Below, one piece after another: positions 15,909-23,554 of a DNA stretch of 64,000 bases. A model generated the notes under the pieces. That model worked only from the letters and a program-made list of their open reading frames with translations, was not told where the DNA came from and searched no databases. The stretch is taken from the NCBI RefSeq assembly GCF_000009905.1, contig NC_006177.1:3234595-3298594 (forward strand). Reading direction: 5' to 3'. The stretch's first letter is position 1, and each line of letters starts with the position of its first letter. The position numbers and the translations under genes are program-made. Source of the DNA: Symbiobacterium thermophilum IAM 14863 (GTDB lineage: Bacteria > Bacillota > Sulfobacillia > Symbiobacteriales > Symbiobacteriaceae).

Positions 15909-15978
15909 CCTGCTGGCGATCCTGGCGGCGGCAGGCACGGTCCTGCTCCGGGCGCTTCTTCTGCTCCTCGGTCTGGCC

Positions 15979-16641
15979 GTGCTGATGGTGCTCGTCCTGC
16001 TCTTCGTCCCCTTCGACCTGCGCCTGTGCGGCCGCGCGGACCTGGCGGCGGACGACTGGGAGAGCCCGCTGGCCGGCCGGGCCGAATGGCGACTCCGGCT
16101 CCGCTGGGGGCTGCTGCCGGTCACAGCCGGCGCGCAGTGGTCGGACGGCCGTCTCGGGCAGCCGGAGGTGCGGGTCCTGGGCTTTCCGGTGCGCGGCGGC
16201 AACAAGGGCGGCCGAGGACACAGACCGAAGACCCCGGGCGCCACGAAACGGAAAGCGGGCCGGAAGGCTGGGCGGACCAAGCCTGACCCCGAACTGCTGC
16301 TGACCCTCGCCCGCGAGGCCGTGCAGCTGCCCGGCCGGCTCTGGCGCAGCCTGGGCGTCCGCCTGACGGCGGAGGGGAGCTACGGCCTGCCTGATCCCGC
16401 CCTCACCGGCCTCTGCGAGGCGATCCGCTGGAGCGCCGGCCTGGGTCGGTCCCTGCGGCTCACCCCCGACTTCGAACGGCCGTGCCTGGTGGGGCGCGGG
16501 GAGTTGACCGGGCGGGTCTACGGGTTCCGGTTGGCGGCCATTGCGTGGCACGTGGCGCGCCGGCCGGCGGTTTGGAACCGTCTCGTCGGCACAATCCGCT
16601 TCAGACCCCTGCGGACCATCTTACTGAGAGGAGGAGCCTGA
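15979..16641 (+). CDS. DUF2953 (YtfI-like) membrane-associated protein
   Basis: At least 220 residues. The N terminus is strongly hydrophobic (VLVLLFVPFDLRL), followed by beta-rich segments and a lysine-rich insert (about residues 85-100). The hydrophobic codons continue upstream to about 15910 without any ATG, GTG or TTG in frame, and GGAAGGGGGG lies before CTG 15910. Translation from a CTG near 15910 (243 residues) would give a full membrane anchor. The next gene is gerW, the same order as ytfI-ytfJ in Bacillus. DUF2953 proteins occur in spore formers; the molecular role is unknown. Confidence 0.78.
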   Translation: MLMVLVLLFVPFDLRLCGRADLAADDWESPLAGRAEWRLRLRWGLLPVTAGAQWSDGRLGQPEVRVLGFPVRGGNKGGRGHRPKTPGATKRKAGRKAGRTKPDPELLLTLAREAVQLPGRLWRSLGVRLTAEGSYGLPDPALTGLCEAIRWSAGLGRSLRLTPDFERPCLVGRGELTGRVYGFRLAAIAWHVARRPAVWNRLVGTIRFRPLRTILLRGGA

Positions 16642-16642
16642 T

Positions 16643-17014
16643 ATGGCGGCGGAGATGCTGAACTCGGTGATGGCGACCCTGGAGAAGCACCTGCACATTA
16701 AGTCCATCGTCGGCGAACCCATGACAGTCGGCGACGTGACCCTGATTCCGGTGATGGATCTGACCTTCGGCTTCGGGGCAGGCGGCGGCGAAGGACGCGA
16801 CGAGAAGCAGGGCGGCTCGGGCGTGGGCGGCGGCGGGGGCGCCCGCCTGGCGGCCAAGGCGGTCATCGTGATCAAGGACGGCGAGGTCTCCGTGCTGCCG
16901 CTGGGCCGGGGGACGGCCATCGACAAGATCATGGAGAAGATCCCCGGAATCCTGGAGAAGGTCAACGTGAACGTGAACGCCGGCGGCAAGGAGAAGGACG
17001 ACGACGACGAGTAA
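16643..17014 (+). CDS. gerW: Spore protein GerW/YtfJ family
   Basis: A 123-residue member of the GerW (YtfJ) family, which in Bacillus is made in the forespore and is needed for normal germination. The N-terminal TVGDVTLIPVMDLTFGFGAG motif, a glycine-rich centre and the segment VIVIKDGEVSVLPLG are diagnostic. The tail is acidic (KEKDDDDE). The ATG at 16643 follows GAGAGGAGGAG. It ends the sigma/anti-sigma/DUF2953/gerW run, which suggests that the ECF pair and this sporulation pair are read on one transcript. Confidence 0.88.
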   Translation: MAAEMLNSVMATLEKHLHIKSIVGEPMTVGDVTLIPVMDLTFGFGAGGGEGRDEKQGGSGVGGGGGARLAAKAVIVIKDGEVSVLPLGRGTAIDKIMEKIPGILEKVNVNVNAGGKEKDDDDE

Positions 17015-17018
17015 GCGC

Positions 17019-17066
17019 CGGGGGCTGTCCCGAGGTCATCCCCGATGACCCTGGAGACAGCCCCCG
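17019..17066. terminator. Terminator between gerW and leuB
   Basis: CGGGGGCTGTC (17019-17029) pairs with GACAGCCCCCG (17056-17066), with an inner GGTCATC/GATGACC stem. It lies between convergent genes. Confidence 0.78.
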
Positions 17067-17072
17067 TACCCG

Positions 17073-18179
17073 TCAGTGGACCCGGTCGGCGACCGCGCGG
17101 GCCATCGCCGCCGTGCCGAGGACCGCAGTGCCGGGCACGGTGATGTCGGCGGTGCGCAGACCCTCTTCCAGGACCGCAGCCACCGCCTGTTCCACCGCCC
17201 GGGCCGCGTCCTCCCGGCCCAGCGAGTGACGCAGGAGCATGGCGCCGCAGAGGATGGCGGCCAGGGGGTTGGCCCGGTCCTGGCCGGCGATGTCCGGCGC
17301 GGAGCCGTGGATGGGTTCATAGAAGCCCTTGGGCAGGCCGAATCGGTTGCGCGCCGCCCCGAGCGAGGCCGAGGGCAGCAGGCCGATGGAGCCGGTCAGC
17401 ATGGCCGCCTCGTCGGAGAGAAAGTCCCCGAACAGGTTGGAGGCCAGCATTACGTCGAAATCGCCGGGGCGGCGCAGGATCTGCATCGCCGCGTTGTCCG
17501 CCAGGAGATGCTCCACCTCGACGTCGGGGAACTCCCGGGCCACCTCGTCGACCACGGTCCGCCACAGCTTGCCGGCCTCCATCACGTTGCCCTTGTCCAC
17601 CGAGGTCAGCCTACGCCTGCGCCCCCGGGCGATTTCGAAGCCCATGCGCGCGATGCGGGCGATCTCGGCGTCGGTGTACACCTCGGTGTTCACGCCCCGG
17701 CGAGTGCCGTCGGGCAGGGTCTCGATGCCCCGAGGCTCGCCAAAGTAGATGCCGCCCACCAGCTCCCGCACGATGATGAAATCGACGCCGCCGCCGATGA
17801 TCTCGTTCTTCAGCGGCGAGGCGTCCTTCAGCGGGGGGTAGAGCAGGATGGGACGCAGGTTCGCGTACAGGTCGTAGCGCTTCCGGATGGCCAGCAGGCC
17901 GGCCTCCGGGCGCAGGTCCCACGGCAGCCCCTCGTAGCGGGGACCGCCCACGGCGCCGAAGAGGATGGCATCCGCGCGGTCACACGCATCCCGCGTCTCG
18001 TCCGGAAAGGGGGTTCCCACAGCGTCGTAAGCGGCTCCGCCCACCAGGTACTCCGAAAACTCCAGGCGGAAACCGTAGGCAGCCGCGGCTGCCTGCAGCA
18101 CGGTCACTGCCCCCCGGGTGACCTCGGGACCGATCCCGTCGCCCGGGAGGCAGGCAATGTGGTAGGTAGGCTGAGCCAA
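17073..18179 (-). CDS. leuB: 3-Isopropylmalate dehydrogenase
   Basis: This 368-residue cytoplasmic enzyme oxidises and decarboxylates 3-isopropylmalate with NAD in leucine synthesis. Motifs include the substrate loop [10 protein letters not shown] (about residue 107), the metal-binding [11 protein letters not shown] and [14 protein letters not shown], and the nucleotide region [17 protein letters not shown]. The length is normal. The start is TTG 18179, with GGAGG 10 bases before it. No other leu gene is adjacent, so the pathway is split in this genome. It has its own promoter overlapping the end of the upstream thioesterase gene. Confidence 0.95.
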   Translation of the reverse strand: MAQPTYHIACLPGDGIGPEVTRGAVTVLQAAAAAYGFRLEFSEYLVGGAAYDAVGTPFPDETRDACDRADAILFGAVGGPRYEGLPWDLRPEAGLLAIRKRYDLYANLRPILLYPPLKDASPLKNEIIGGGVDFIIVRELVGGIYFGEPRGIETLPDGTRRGVNTEVYTDAEIARIARMGFEIARGRRRRLTSVDKGNVMEAGKLWRTVVDEVAREFPDVEVEHLLADNAAMQILRRPGDFDVMLASNLFGDFLSDEAAMLTGSIGLLPSASLGAARNRFGLPKGFYEPIHGSAPDIAGQDRANPLAAILCGAMLLRHSLGREDAARAVEQAVAAVLEEGLRTADITVPGTAVLGTAAMARAVADRVH

Positions 18180-18209
18180 CTCTGGAACACCTCCATCGGG
18201 TTTGGAGGA

Positions 18210-18238
18210 AGTTTAGCACGTTAAAGCATTTAAGGCAA
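18210..18238 (-). promoter_or_regulatory. leuB promoter
   Basis: TTGCCT (18233-18238) and TAAACT (18210-18215) are 17 bases apart on the minus strand. The -35 lies on the last codons of the thioesterase gene. No T-box or leader peptide is visible. Confidence 0.65.
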
Positions 18239-18622
18239 CCGCTTTTCCCCCGCCCGCTGGAGGAACCTCTCCATGCGCACGATGACCCGCTCGTGGGTGC
18301 CGCTTCCGACCCGCTCCCGGTCGTCGAACGCCTCGACCCGGAACAGCAGCCGCCGCCCGTCCACCCGCTCCAGCACGGCGGTGGCCCGGACCTTCATCCC
18401 CGGCGGCGTCGCGGCGAGGTGCTCGACGTCGACCCGGGTGCCCACGGTGGTCTCGCCCTCCCCGAGGAACGGCTCCACCGCCCTGGCCGCCGCCTCCTCC
18501 ATGAGCGCAATCATCATCGGCGTCGCGAACACGTCCACCGCGCCGCTGCCCACGGCCCTGGCGCAGTTCTCCGGCGTCACCACCGTCTCGGCCGTCGCGG
18601 TGAGACCGGGCGCAAGCGACAT
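18230..18622 (-). CDS. FlK-like (hot-dog) acyl-CoA thioesterase
   Basis: A 130-residue hot-dog-fold protein of the fluoroacetyl-CoA thioesterase-like group. The catalytic-type residues of that family appear in order: Thr and Glu in ATPMMIALMEEAA (about residues 33-45) and His in DVEHLAAT (about residue 68). In most bacteria these are housekeeping thioesterases of unknown substrate, and resistance to fluoroacetate should not be assumed. The start is ATG 18622 behind GGGAGGGAG. It lies directly upstream of leuB but the two appear to use separate promoters. Confidence 0.82.
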   Translation of the reverse strand: MSLAPGLTATAETVVTPENCARAVGSGAVDVFATPMMIALMEEAAARAVEPFLGEGETTVGTRVDVEHLAATPPGMKVRATAVLERVDGRRLLFRVEAFDDRERVGSGTHERVIVRMERFLQRAGEKRLP

Positions 18623-18694
18623 GTGATCTCCCTCCCGTGCTAATCGTCATCCGCCAGACGTCCAAACTCCAGACAGACAAAGGAGTGATGAGCG

Positions 18695-19282
18695 GTGGTC
18701 CACAGGTTCGATCCTCAGCGCGTCGAACGGCTTCTGGACGAGCGCCGCTACAGCTGGCACGATCCGGCGCAGGTCCTGCGCCACCTGGACCTGGACCGCT
18801 GCACCGCCCTCGCGGACGTGGGCTGCGGGCCCGGCTGGTTCGCGCTTCCGGCGGCGAAGCGGCTGCCTCCCGGCGGGGTGGTGTACGGCATCGACATCAG
18901 CGAGGAGATGCTGGAGCACCTGCGCCGGCGGGCCCGCGCGCAGGGCGTCGACAACGTCGTGCCCGTCCTCGCCGAGGAGGAGGACGAGTGGCCGGTGCCC
19001 ACCGAGTCGTGCGAGGCGGTGCTGATCGCCGACGTCTACCACGAGGTCGACCCGGCCTCCATGTTCATCGGCGAGGTGAAGCGCATCCTGCGCCCGGGAG
19101 GCGTCTGTCTGGTGGTGGACTGGAAGCCGGAGCCGACTCCCGAGGGCCCGCCCGCCGACCACCGGGTCGACCCGGATGACGTCATCGCGGAGTTTACGGC
19201 CGGCGGGTTTCAGTTCGTCGGCCCCTGCGACGTGGGGCCCTACTCGTACGGGTTGAAGTTTGCAAAACCGCCGCACCCGTGA
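18695..19282 (+). CDS. Class I SAM-dependent methyltransferase
   Basis: A 195-residue methyltransferase. Motif I ADVGCGPGWFALPAA (about residues 40-54) binds S-adenosylmethionine, an acidic residue follows in VYGIDIS, and motif IV/VI regions are EAVLIADVYHEV and RILRPGGVCLVVDW. The substrate is unknown; small-molecule and protein targets are both possible. The start is GTG 18695, with AAAGGAG about 11 bases upstream. It is a single plus-strand gene between two minus-strand genes. Confidence 0.85.
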   Translation: MVHRFDPQRVERLLDERRYSWHDPAQVLRHLDLDRCTALADVGCGPGWFALPAAKRLPPGGVVYGIDISEEMLEHLRRRARAQGVDNVVPVLAEEEDEWPVPTESCEAVLIADVYHEVDPASMFIGEVKRILRPGGVCLVVDWKPEPTPEGPPADHRVDPDDVIAEFTAGGFQFVGPCDVGPYSYGLKFAKPPHP

Positions 19283-19324
19283 GGCCCCGCCGCCCCTGCC
19301 GGCAACGCCACGAGGACGGCCCTT

Positions 19325-19912
19325 TCAACATTGCTCGCCCCGGGCCCTTCTCCCCTCCAGCCAGCACTTGCGGCAGCGGGCCTCGTACTTTTCGCCGCCA
19401 CCCACCACCACGTCCTCGGTCTTCGCGGTAAGCGCGAACGGCTTGGTGGCCGGTTCGCCACAGACGACGCACACCCCGTATACGGACGTGATGCTGTCCG
19501 CCAGGGCCAGCAGCTGGGGCATGCAGCCGAAGGGCCTGCCCTCCGACGTCTGCGACAGTCCGGCTGCGATCACGTAATGGCCGCGGTTGGCCAGCTCCTG
19601 CACCGTGTCCACCAGCGACACGTCGTAGAACTGCGCCTCGTCGATGCCGATCACGTCGGGCTTGTGGATCTCAGCATACCAGAGGATCTCCAGCGGGCTG
19701 TCGGTGTGGACCGCCTCGAACCGGAGCCCGTCATGGGTCACGATCACCTCGTCGTCGGTATACCGTTTGGCCATGCGCGGCTGGAAGACGACGGCGGTCC
19801 GCTTCGCCAGGATGAACGTTCGGACCCGGCGGATCAGCTCGGTCGTCTTGCCGGCGTACATGCTGCCCGAGGTGATGACATCGATCCATCCGTAGTTGAG
19901 ATTACGGTGCAA
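19325..19912 (-). CDS. tdk: Thymidine kinase, type II
   Basis: A 195-residue salvage enzyme that phosphorylates thymidine. The P-loop is GSMYAGKTTELI (about residues 16-27), the DEAQFYD motif contains the catalytic acid, and a structural zinc site is formed by CVVC and CRKC near the C terminus. The start is TTG 19912, with GGGGAGG 8 bases upstream. The closest downstream neighbour on the opposite strand is the methyltransferase; there is no shared operon. Confidence 0.95.
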   Translation of the reverse strand: MHRNLNYGWIDVITSGSMYAGKTTELIRRVRTFILAKRTAVVFQPRMAKRYTDDEVIVTHDGLRFEAVHTDSPLEILWYAEIHKPDVIGIDEAQFYDVSLVDTVQELANRGHYVIAAGLSQTSEGRPFGCMPQLLALADSITSVYGVCVVCGEPATKPFALTAKTEDVVVGGGEKYEARCRKCWLEGRRARGEQC

Positions 19913-19994
19913 CGTCGGCGCCTCCCCTGGCTGCTACGATTCCTACAGGGGTTTCGAGGCGCCGACCGGCGATTCCTCCGCCCCGCTCCCAATC

Positions 19995-20759
19995 TCAGGA
20001 CCGGGGGGAGGCCTCCCCCGGGTCAGCCGGATTCTCCGGCGCCGTGCCGGGATGGCGGGAGATGTACTCCCGGTAGTCCACGACCCCGTCTGCGATGGCC
20101 TCGGCAATCGTCCGTTGGTACTCCGGCTGCTGCATCCGGCCGCGCTCGGCCGCGTTGGAGAGGAAGCCCATCTCCACGATGACCGCCGGCACCTCCGTGG
20201 TGCGCAGGACGAAGTAGTCGCCCGGCAGGGCGTATCGGGTGGTATCGGTCCTCTCCCGCAGCCGGTTCTGGATGGAGATGGCCAGGGCCTTGCCCTCCGC
20301 CGAGCCGCCCTTCTGGTAGAAGGTCTGCGCGCCCCAGCAGTGGCAGCGGTCCTGATTCGCGTGCAGCGACAGGAACAGGTCCGCCTGGTGCTCGCCCACC
20401 AGGGCCACCCGCTGACGCAGGTCCTCCCGGACCGTGCGGGAGTAGTGGGTGTCGTCGGTCCGGGTGAGAACCACCCGGGCCCCGCGCGCTTCCAAAATCT
20501 CCTTGAGGACGTGGGCCACCTGCAGCGTGAGGTCCTTCTCCTTCACCCCCGCCACCACGGCCCCCGGATCCCAGCCCCCGTGTCCCGGATCCACCACGAT
20601 GACCAAGCCGGCCAGCGGGCCGGGCGCGGGTTCGGGGGCCTGCGGCTCGCCGCCCTCCCGGGACGCCCGCAGCCCTTTCCACAGCGGCCAGGTCGCCGCG
20701 ACCAGGACGGCGGCGACCAGGCCCAGCAAGACGGCCTGAGGCAGCGGAAACTTGCGCAC
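19995..20759 (-). CDS. cwlD: N-acetylmuramoyl-L-alanine amidase, CwlD-like
   Basis: A 254-residue amidase_3 enzyme with one N-terminal membrane anchor (about residues 8-27). Zinc ligands are seen in VDPGHGGWDPG (H, about residue 59) and SLHANQ, and the catalytic glutamate lies in VIVEMGFLSN. In Bacillus, CwlD trims peptide side chains so that muramic lactam can form in spore cortex, and cwlD likewise lies downstream of rpsI. The start is GTG 20759 behind GGGGGGAGGAG. A possible sporulation-type promoter lies just upstream. Confidence 0.9.
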   Translation of the reverse strand: MRKFPLPQAVLLGLVAAVLVAATWPLWKGLRASREGGEPQAPEPAPGPLAGLVIVVDPGHGGWDPGAVVAGVKEKDLTLQVAHVLKEILEARGARVVLTRTDDTHYSRTVREDLRQRVALVGEHQADLFLSLHANQDRCHCWGAQTFYQKGGSAEGKALAISIQNRLRERTDTTRYALPGDYFVLRTTEVPAVIVEMGFLSNAAERGRMQQPEYQRTIAEAIADGVVDYREYISRHPGTAPENPADPGEASPRS

Positions 20760-20783
20760 ACTCCTCCCCCCTCATGCAGGAAG

Positions 20784-20809
20784 GGTATGCGCCACCTGCG
20801 CGGACATGC
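20784..20809 (-). promoter_or_regulatory. Possible sporulation (sigma-E/G-like) promoter of cwlD
   Basis: On the minus strand GCATGT (20804-20809) is followed after 14 bases by CATACC (20784-20789). This resembles the layout of sigma-E promoters (about GMATAWT, 14 bases, CATACA). No sigma-A promoter is seen between the rpsI terminator and cwlD. Confidence 0.35.
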
Positions 20810-20844
20810 CGGTTGCAGAAGGACAGGCGGGCTCCGGACGCATG

Positions 20845-20875
20845 AAGAAAGCCCGTGGCAACTCGCCACGGGCTC
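20845..20875 (-). terminator. Terminator after rpsI
   Basis: AGCCCGTGGC and GCCACGGGCT flank a 5-base loop, followed on the minus strand by TTCTTC. It closes the rplM-rpsI operon. Confidence 0.85.
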
Positions 20876-20883
20876 CTGCCATT

Positions 20884-21279
20884 TTAGCGCTTGGAGAACT
20901 GCGGGCGCTTGCGGGCCTTCTTGAGGCCGTACTTCCGGCGCTCCTTCATCCGCGGGTCGCGGGTGAGGAATCCGGCCTGCTTCAGCGCAGGGCGCAGCTC
21001 GGGATCATACTTGACCAGCGCACGGGCGATGGCGTGCCGGCAGGCGCCCGCCTGGCCGGAGATGCCCCCGCCGATCACGTTCAGGTAGACGTCAAACTTG
21101 CCCGTCGTCCCGGTCACGGTGAACGGGCTCTCCACCATCATCTGCAGGGTCTGAAGACCGAAGTACTCCTGAAGGGTGCGGCCGTTCACCACGAAGTTGC
21201 CGGTACCCGGCAGCAGGCGAGCCCGGGCGATGGCGGTCTTCCGGCGGCCCGTACCCCAGTACTGCGTCACGGTCGACAT
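20884..21279 (-). CDS. rpsI: Ribosomal protein S9
   Basis: Small-subunit protein S9, 131 residues, normal length. The C terminus [20 protein letters not shown] is the conserved basic tail that reaches the P-site t[17 protein letters not shown] near the N terminus is diagnostic. The start is ATG 21279. It follows rplM by 22 bases, in the standard L13-S9 pair. Confidence 0.98.
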   Translation of the reverse strand: MSTVTQYWGTGRRKTAIARARLLPGTGNFVVNGRTLQEYFGLQTLQMMVESPFTVTGTTGKFDVYLNVIGGGISGQAGACRHAIARALVKYDPELRPALKQAGFLTRDPRMKERRKYGLKKARKRPQFSKR

Positions 21280-21301
21280 CGATCAACACGCCTCCTCTCG
21301 A

Positions 21302-21733
21302 TTAGACCTCAAGCGGCTCGGGCTTCTGCGCCGCATGCGGGTGCTCGGGACCGGCGTACACCTTCAGCTTGCGGTACATCTGCCTGCCCAGCCGGTTGTG
21401 CGGAAGCATGCCTTTGATGGCGAGCTCAAGGACGCGCTCAGGCCGCCTCGCGATCATCTGCTCGAAGGTCGTGGCCTTCTGTCCGCCCGGATAACCGGAG
21501 TGACGGTAGTAGACCTTGTCCGTGACCTTCTTGCCGGTCACCTGGATCTTCTCGGCATTGACGATGATGACAAAATCACCGCAATCAACGTGCGGGGTAA
21601 ACGTGGGCTTATGCTTGCCGCGCAGAATGGCAGCCACCTTGCTGGCCAACCGCCCGAGGGTCTTGCCTTCGGCGTCGACCACATACCACTTCCGCTCCAC
21701 ATTCTGCGGATTGGCCATGTAAGTCTTGTTCAC
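21302..21733 (-). CDS. rplM: Ribosomal protein L13
   Basis: Large-subunit protein L13, an early assembly protein. GTG 21733 ([20 protein letters not shown], 143 residues) is chosen because GTAGGAGGG precedes it and because the length then matches other L13 proteins. A longer frame to 21760 would include the ribosome site. Motifs [12 protein letters not shown] and [19 protein letters not shown] are typical. Confidence 0.97.
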   Translation of the reverse strand: MNKTYMANPQNVERKWYVVDAEGKTLGRLASKVAAILRGKHKPTFTPHVDCGDFVIIVNAEKIQVTGKKVTDKVYYRHSGYPGGQKATTFEQMIARRPERVLELAIKGMLPHNRLGRQMYRKLKVYAGPEHPHAAQKPEPLEV

Positions 21734-21888
21734 GGGGTTCCCTCCTACGGAATCGGTCATCGAGGGTCTTCGGATGATCTATGTTCATCGGCCGGCGCCT
21801 GGCGTACACGCCCTACTCGGGGAAAAGGCGCGAGGTCCAGGTCGCTCCTGGTCAGAACCTCTTTTCGCCAGAGGTGGCGAGGTCAACG
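21734..21888 (-). promoter_or_regulatory. Structured rplM leader, possible L13-type leader RNA
   Basis: About 155 bases of leader lie between the promoter and rplM. They contain short helices such as CGCCA/TGGCG and CCTCT/AGAGG just after the start point. Firmicutes are known to have an L13 leader, but I cannot align this one by eye. Confidence 0.35.
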
Positions 21889-21894
21889 CTCCAT

Positions 21895-21924
21895 AGTATA
21901 CATTGGCGAACGAACCACTGTCAA
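21895..21924 (-). promoter_or_regulatory. rplM-rpsI promoter
   Basis: TTGACA (21919-21924) and TATACT (21895-21900) are 18 bases apart on the minus strand. The -35 overlaps the truA stop codon. Confidence 0.85.
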
Positions 21925-22724
21925 GGCTCCAAATCCGCGTCCGGCGCGGCCTCCGCGGCCCAGGGCGGAATGCTCGGGCCGTCGCCGTAGACCACCTCTT
22001 CCAGGCAGAGCCCGTGGGGCGGCAGGGTCCGGCCCGCATCCTCCCGCCGGCCGTGCCGCAGGGCCTGGGCCACCCGGTCGAGGCTGCGCCGGCCTGCGCC
22101 CACCTCCAGCAGCGTGCCGGCGATGATCCGCACCATGTTATAGAGGAAGCCATCGGCCGTGACGTCCAGGTGGAGGAACGGCGGCTCCTCGGTGAGCGTC
22201 AGCCGGGTGATCGTCCGCACGGTCGTGCGGGCCGATCCCCCCGTCGCCCGGAAGGCGGCGAAGTCGTGCCGCCCCACCAGCAGCGCCGCCGCCCGCCGCA
22301 TCGCGTCCACGTCCACCGGCCGGTGCCAGTGGTAGCTGTACAGACGGGCCATCGGCAGCCGGTACGGGGAAAGGCAGAACGTATACCGGTACCGCTTCTC
22401 CCGGGCCCAGTACCGGGCGTGGAAGTCGGGGGGCGCCTCCTCTGCGCCGATGACGGCGATGTCGTCCGGGAGATGGCCGTTCAGGGCCGCGGGCCACCGG
22501 TCGATGGGAATGGTGGCGTATGTGCGCAGGTGCACCACCTGGCCCCGGGCGTGGACGCCCGCGTCCGTGCGGCCGGCGGCCGCGCCGATGCGCAGGTCGG
22601 GCTCGCCGGTGACGGCTCGCAGCGCCTCCTCCAGCCGCTGCTGGATGGTGATGCCGTTGGGCTGCCGCTGAAAGCCGGCATAGGCCGTGCCGTCGTAGGC
22701 GAGGATCAGCTTGATGGTCCGCAT
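21921..22724 (-). CDS. truA: tRNA pseudouridine(38-40) synthase
   Basis: A 267-residue enzyme that converts uridines 38-40 of tRNA anticodon stems to pseudouridine. The catalytic aspartate is in GRTDAGVHARGQ (about residue 53), and the GFLYNMVR motif binds RNA. The start is ATG 22724. It is the last gene of the ecfA1-ecfA2-ecfT-truA run, the same order as in Bacillus between rplQ and rplM. Confidence 0.96.
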   Translation of the reverse strand: MRTIKLILAYDGTAYAGFQRQPNGITIQQRLEEALRAVTGEPDLRIGAAAGRTDAGVHARGQVVHLRTYATIPIDRWPAALNGHLPDDIAVIGAEEAPPDFHARYWAREKRYRYTFCLSPYRLPMARLYSYHWHRPVDVDAMRRAAALLVGRHDFAAFRATGGSARTTVRTITRLTLTEEPPFLHLDVTADGFLYNMVRIIAGTLLEVGAGRRSLDRVAQALRHGRREDAGRTLPPHGLCLEEVVYGDGPSIPPWAAEAAPDADLEP

Positions 22725-22747
22725 CGCGCACCTCCCCCCAGGCGCCG

Positions 22748-23554
22748 CTACCCGACGCCCCCGATCCGCATGACCACCATCAGCGCGACGAAGCCGATCA
22801 GGACCACAAGGGCGACGGCGTCACGGGCCGTGAACGTCAGCTCCTTCATGCGGGTCCGGCCCTCGCCGCCGCGATACCCCCGGGCCTCCATCGCGGTCGC
22901 CAGCTCGTCAGCCCGCCGGAAGGCCGCCACGAACAGCGGGACCAGCACGGGCACCAGGCTCCGTACCCGAGAGACCAGGGACCCCGTCGCGAAGCTGGCG
23001 CCGCGGGCCTGCTGCGCCCGCATGATCCGGTCGGCCTCCTCGGCCAGGGTGGGGATGAAGCGCAGCGCGATGGTCATCATCAGCGCCAGCTCGTGCGCGG
23101 GGACGCCGATAGGCCGCAGGGGGCGCAGCATCATCTCCAGCCCGTCGGTGAGCCGAATCGGCGACGTGGTCAGCGTCAGGATCGACGCGATGGTCACCAG
23201 CAGGAGCAGCCGGGTCGAGGTCACGGCGACAAGCCGGAGCCCCTCGCGGGTGGCGACCGCGGGCCCGATGCGGAAGAGTTCCTCGCCTGGCGTCAGGAAC
23301 AGGTTGAACAGCGCCGTGATCACCAGGAAGATGAGAATGGGCCGGAGGCCCCGCAGAATCTGTTTCAGCGGCACCCGCCCCAGGGCCACCAGCGCCAGGG
23401 TGAACAGGACGGCCGCCAGGTGGCCCGGCCACGCCCGGGGAAGGAAGATGGCGATGGAGAGCAGGAAGACTCCCGTGATCTTCACCCGCGGGTCCAGCCG
23501 GTGCAGAAGCGAGTTCCCGGGGTAGTATTGCCCGATGGCGACCTGGAAGCTCAC
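22748..23554 (-). CDS. ecfT: ECF transporter transmembrane protein EcfT
   Basis: A 268-residue membrane component of an energy-coupling-factor vitamin transporter. It couples the two ATPases to separate substrate-binding S components. About six membrane segments are visible. The coupling-helix motifs appear as ARGASF and EARGYRGGEGRTR. The GTG start overlaps the ecfA2 stop by 4 bases. No S component is encoded here, so this is a shared (group II) module. Confidence 0.94.
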   Translation of the reverse strand: MSFQVAIGQYYPGNSLLHRLDPRVKITGVFLLSIAIFLPRAWPGHLAAVLFTLALVALGRVPLKQILRGLRPILIFLVITALFNLFLTPGEELFRIGPAVATREGLRLVAVTSTRLLLLVTIASILTLTTSPIRLTDGLEMMLRPLRPIGVPAHELALMMTIALRFIPTLAEEADRIMRAQQARGASFATGSLVSRVRSLVPVLVPLFVAAFRRADELATAMEARGYRGGEGRTRMKELTFTARDAVALVVLIGFVALMVVMRIGGVG

